DNA of 64,000 nt, taken from positions 11,240,001-11,304,000 of the forward strand of contig CM051508.1 in the NCBI GenBank assembly GCA_028015205.1, written 5' to 3'. Below are positions 61,001 to 64,000 of this stretch, piece after piece. The DNA is from Mytilisepta virgata (Eukaryota > Mollusca > Bivalvia > Mytilida > Mytilidae). Numbering within the stretch: position 1 is the first letter of the stretch; each line of letters begins with the position of its first letter. Under the pieces are notes generated by a model. That model was not told the origin of the DNA and made no database searches. It worked only from the letters and a program-made list of their open reading frames with translations. Position numbers and translations under genes: made by a program.

Positions 61001-63483
61001 TTTGGTGTGCTGTTTGTATATAATTAGAATAGAGGATGGAAACGGGGAATGTGTCAAGGAGACAACAATCCGACCAAAGAGCAGAAAACAGCTCAAGGCT
61101 ACCAATGAGTCATCAACGCAGCGAGAAAATCCTGCAATTGATCCCTAAACAATAATGTATCATGTGCTTGTTCAGCAAAATGGACGGCACACTAAACTCA
61201 GAAATATAAAAATGAACCACAATTTAAAAAAACACACAAGATTAACAAAAGCTAGAGGTTCCTGACTTGGGACAGGCGTAAAAATGCGGCGGGGTTAAAC
61301 ATGTTTTTTGAGATTTCAATTCTCCCCTGTACCTCTAGCCAATGTGGAATTAACAATCACATAGCGATACGCACAGTAATACTCTGTTAAAAAGATGCCC
61401 GAGTCAGATGTTAAAAAATATAGCAGAAGAAACTAAGTAAAATGACAATGATCAATATATATTAACAAGAACTACTAGCAGTTACTGACATGCCAGCTCC
61501 AAACCTTAATTAAACTGATCGAAAGATTATGTCTATATGATATAGAAAATCAGCCACAATCTCTCCCGTTAGTATCATGTCATCGTAATCATACGAGAAG
61601 AACATAACCCGTATCATGCCAACAACTGGTTTTGGAATAATGTGTTTATTTCCAATGCAAAGACCCTATGAGGGAATCAATATTAATTCCAAAAAATACC
61701 ATCTTTAATGACTTGACAACAGTATCGTTACTGTCTGTTTAAATAGTCTGTTTAAAGGTTTGATTAGCTTTTCATGTGAATGACGACATTTTTGTGCTTT
61801 TTATAGAATATTACCATAAAAGATGGGATGAAATACCTGAACATATAATATTTTTACACGTTGATTTATATTTACGAATGAGATCATTGTACCGATGATA
61901 AAATTTAGTAAAAGTTATCCAAATCTCTGGCGTAATAATTTATCAGTAATACAGAGATTTCTTTCGTTAAAATCAAATACGTTGTTACATACACGAGCGA
62001 ATAGAATAAGATGAGATATATAAACACCATACGATGGTGCCAAGGGAACGTCGCCATCTAAAAACGGATAATTAACAATAGGAAATGAAAAATCATCGTA
62101 AATTTTAGTATTAAGCTTCCCGTTAGAGATATAGATACAAGGATCCAGGAAAGGGCAGTGGTCATTGTTAGTATTAGCTTTATTTAAAGTAAGTTCAACA
62201 GGATAAATCTCTTTAGTGTACATATATGTTTGCTCTACTCGCAAGCTGTGAAAGATTTTGAAAATATTGAAAACTGAACAATGTTTCAAAAGTTAAAGAG
62301 CAATTTCTTACGATATTTTGTGGAAATGTAAAATATTCCCAATTGTTAAACTTCCTTATCTGTTAATGGACCTTTTTTTATTATTATTTTACATGCCACG
62401 GCTCATTTTGAAGCATGTTGCCTTGAAGCTCATTCTTCATTTCTTTCAGCGAATTTAAGGGCTAAGTAATATCTAAATACATGCAAATTGTGTTCTGTCA
62501 TTCTAATTAGTGAAAAAGGTGTTAAAGTGCTAAAAAAACAAAAGGCAATAGGAATAAGGACAGAGTGGCACAAGAGACAGATACTGCATACCTTTCATAA
62601 ATTACAATTGTATAGGTAAAGTGTCAAGTTCATCTTTATATTGAAATAACAGAACTGAAGAGACACCAATCAATTGAGTACTATTTATATTTGAAGGGGT
62701 ATGTTAAGTCCTTTTCGATACCATTACACCGAAACATTAATGGTCATCAAAACGAATTGATTGTTATACATGACTTTTACTTCTGACAAATGAATTAAGA
62801 TATTTTCAGTAAAAATTCAAGTTTCATAGAATTGACAACTCGTTGGACCTTATATTCTTTTGGATACAAAAATTAACAACTTGCAACGTAACGCGGCGGA
62901 TCCCAGCAAAGGAGCAGAAAATGTTTATTCCTCTTGTTATGTGTGATTTTAATTGTTTAGGTTATATCTTTTGGTTCATATTTGTTATGTGGCGTTCTGG
63001 GATTTCCTTGCTATCTCATTGTCTTTAGGTTGATAATTCTATTAGTATTTAAATGTTAAGTCAATAAGAAAAAAAATTATAAGCATTACTCACTCTTTAA
63101 AAATACATTGTATATTTTTACTCTTGGTTTATCATATATATGGGGGACATATAGACATTGGTACGTGCCCTCATTTTCTGTTGAAAAGTTTGATATTTCC
63201 AGATCATACTTTCCATATTCATTGCTTTGTAGAGTAAATGTTGTATTGTCAACTTCTGGATTCACAGTGTTACGGTCGGTATAAAGTACAGAACTTTTCT
63301 TATTAGTTTGATTTCCTCCTGACTTGTTTGGACCTTGCCATGTTCCAGTGGTATTATAGACTATACACTTTAAGACAACGTCATCGCCTTGGTCTACAAG
63401 TAGTTCTTTACATGAAAAATATGCATTAGGTACACGTAGATATACCTGGTTACACGTCGAAAATCTGTCATCAGTATTACAGT
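54460..63483 (-). CDS. R4: Ig x5 / FN3 receptor with YxN-rich tail (5' end off window)
   Basis: Partner of R3 in inverted orientation. Exons in transcription order: 63483-63094, 60820-60539, 59176-58919, 58589-58296, 57609-57286, 56917-56642, 55082-54460. All internal junctions are phase 1. The signal exon should lie beyond 64000, since in R3 it is 3.6 kb upstream of the first Ig exon. If it is 49 bp as in R3, the CDS closes at 832 codons (831 residues). The ectodomain is nearly identical to R3. The last exon is unrelated to the R3 tail and belongs to the R1/R2 tail family: membrane segment, then NNYDEI, DGYENLYQTL and NYENC. Use of this tail exon is inferred from position, strand and phase. 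Role by family: surface recognition, with an SH2-adaptor type of signal. Confidence 0.8.
56140..56600 (+). mobile_element. RT retroelement 3' region (inverted partner of 41281-41830)
   Basis: CATGTGCCTCCACCGATTTG, ACGACGGGTGCCGTATACG and the 150-bp repeat, in the R4 intron after the FN3 exon. The RT-coding part is more decayed than in the R3 copy. Confidence 0.6.
56642..56917 (-). CDS. R4 exon: fibronectin type III domain
   Basis: Copy of 40971-41246, 276 bp, phase 1-1, with several substitutions (GGFVQEF for GGFLQEF, RDVFPGTVYD for RGVFPGTLYD). It is the last R4 exon inside the inverted duplication. Confidence 0.9.
57286..57609 (-). CDS. R4 exon: divergent Ig-like domain 5
   Basis: Copy of 40241-40561 with one extra codon (AQNNM against AQNM). 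The loss of the B-strand Cys is shared with R3 (NITVYVYS), so it predates the duplication. The F-strand region reads SFGHYTLTVCNKYGC. Confidence 0.75.
57985..58140 (-). mobile_element. Retroelement 3'-end repeat in R4 intron
   Basis: Inverted partner of 39695-39870. Confidence 0.65.
58296..58589 (-). CDS. R4 exon: Ig domain 4
   Basis: Copy of 39234-39527, 294 bp, phase 1-1. Keeps ELKCSPSGVPA, FLQWEH and DNGNYICKVSNN, with one residue difference from R3. Confidence 0.87.
58919..59176 (-). CDS. R4 exon: Ig domain 3
   Basis: Copy of 38640-38897, 258 bp, phase 1-1. Keeps EICCASDSNP, VRWVKN and ANFYTCFASNGIG. The intron upstream holds a 150-bp repeat insertion (59348-59501) absent from R3. Confidence 0.85.
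59348..59501 (-). mobile_element. Retroelement 3'-end repeat inserted after the duplication
   Basis: A copy of the 150-bp repeat interrupts sequence that is continuous in R3 at about 38460-38475. The flanks (ACACCTCTATTTATCCCCTA on one side, AACCCTTCAGGCAAACATG on the other, R4 strand) match R3 without the insert. A short ATAC may be the target-site duplication. Confidence 0.7.
60539..60820 (-). CDS. R4 exon: Ig domain 2
   Basis: Copy of 37109-37390, same length and phase. Keeps NLTIECTV, TVQWIRDG and SLFTCFAN; the end reads CAG T before GTAAGT where R3 has CAA T. Changes are few and mostly conservative. Confidence 0.85.
61000..62290 (-). mobile_element. RT retroelement fossil in R4 intron
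   Basis: Inverted partner of 35629-36910. It keeps DDFSFPIVNYPFLDGDVPLA and PSYGVYISHLILFARV, a stretch (SFPIVN) that is deleted in the R3 copy. Ends with the GCTGCGTTGA-type terminus near 61020-61140. Confidence 0.7.
63094..63483 (-). CDS. R4 exon: V-type Ig domain 1
   Basis: Copy of 34581-34973, 390 bp, phase 1-1, opened by TTTACAG and closed by GTGAGT. Keeps VVLKCIVY, GTWQGP and NEGTYQCLY. One codon is missing near the end compared with R3 (IYDKP against IYIKKP). Confidence 0.85.
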
Positions 63484-63734
63484 CTGTAAAAAGGTAATTA
63501 TACATACTAAGCTAATTAAGTACAAATTCCATATAAAAATCAAACAACTACATGAAAATATGTGACACTTCATATTTTTTTAATTGCAATTTAATTTGCT
63601 TGTTATAATGTCCTTACAATCGGATAACAAAAAATATCAAACATTGGTTCTATATATAATCAGGAAGATTTTTACAAACTATTTAATTTATAATGTTTTT
63701 TATGTAAATTTCCATAAATTCTCTCCTCTGGTAC

Positions 63735-63885
63735 ACATGGCTGAACGTGTAATGCACTTAACCACACACACAATTCACACGTTACACGCACACGATTCAC
63801 ACATTACACGCACACGATTCATACGATACACGCACACGATTCGCACGTTACACGCAAACCACACGATGGACGTTACACGTTTCAT
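63735..63885. repeat. ACACG-type minisatellite in right arm
   Basis: Units such as TTACACGCACACGATTC(A/G)C; reverse complement of the type at 34205-34350. Confidence 0.75.
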
Positions 63886-64000
63886 GTGAATACGGATCTT
63901 GCGATTTCTAAAACTTGTGATTGTAAGATACGAACGGAAAATAAGGAAACGAAATAATGGGATTTTATGTCGGAGATGAATAGCAGTAATATAATTACAT

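Larger units (their letters stand above)
55510..64000 (-). repeat. Right arm of large inverted duplication (R4 ectodomain)
   Basis: Reverse-complement partner of 34084-42720, continuing to the right window edge. The inner boundary is near 55.51 kb; inward of it the sequence no longer resembles R3 and leads into a different tail exon at 55082. The spacer between the arms is about 12.8 kb. Confidence 0.85.

Overview
The window looks like a bivalve mollusc nuclear genome, most likely a mussel (Mytilus-like). It is strongly AT-rich, genes are split into small exons by kilobase introns, and it is full of dispersed repeats: tRNA-derived SINEs, MITEs, RT-type retroelement fossils and satellites. No operons, rRNA or intact tRNA genes were seen. 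The assignment rests on recognition of repeat and protein style, not on a search.

The protein-coding content I can support is a cluster of four related single-pass receptors, here called R1 to R4, all with immunoglobulin-type or related architecture. R1 (minus, about 5.76-3.42 kb) has a signal-peptide exon, a Ser/Thr-rich stalk exon and a transmembrane/tail exon. No Ig exon is visible and its tail is cut by an in-frame stop. R2 (minus, about 18.96-13.41 kb) is a compact 350-residue receptor: signal peptide, one V-type Ig domain, membrane segment and a long tyrosine-rich tail. R3 (plus, 30.90-47.23 kb) has 13 coding exons whose phases close exactly to 833 residues: signal peptide, five Ig-type domains, one FN3 domain, membrane segment and a tail with an ITIM. 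R4 (minus, 63.48-54.46 kb, first exon beyond the right edge) carries a near-identical copy of the R3 ectodomain but ends in an R1/R2-type tail. Two further degraded tail or membrane pieces lie at 0.87-1.20 kb and 14.19-14.33 kb.

The right half is a large inverted duplication. The left arm, about 34.08-42.72 kb, matches the reverse complement of about 55.51 kb to the right edge. R3 and R4 are therefore convergent, tail to tail. The duplication stops in the intron between the FN3 exon and the membrane exon, so the two genes share ectodomain exons and differ completely in membrane and signalling exons. This is the layout of paired receptors (same ligand-binding face, different signal) and is the most interesting feature of the window.

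The remaining sequence is mostly repeats: a 134-bp satellite array (25.4-26.3 kb), a 152-bp array (50.6-52.25 kb), an ACACG-type minisatellite (32.7, 34.2 and 63.8 kb), TA microsatellites, two SINEs, MITEs with clear inverted ends, retroelement fragments of one RT family, and a tyrosine-recombinase remnant (48.9-49.05 kb). Long stretches (for example 19.8-24.2 kb and 27.7-30.5 kb) show nothing I can name.
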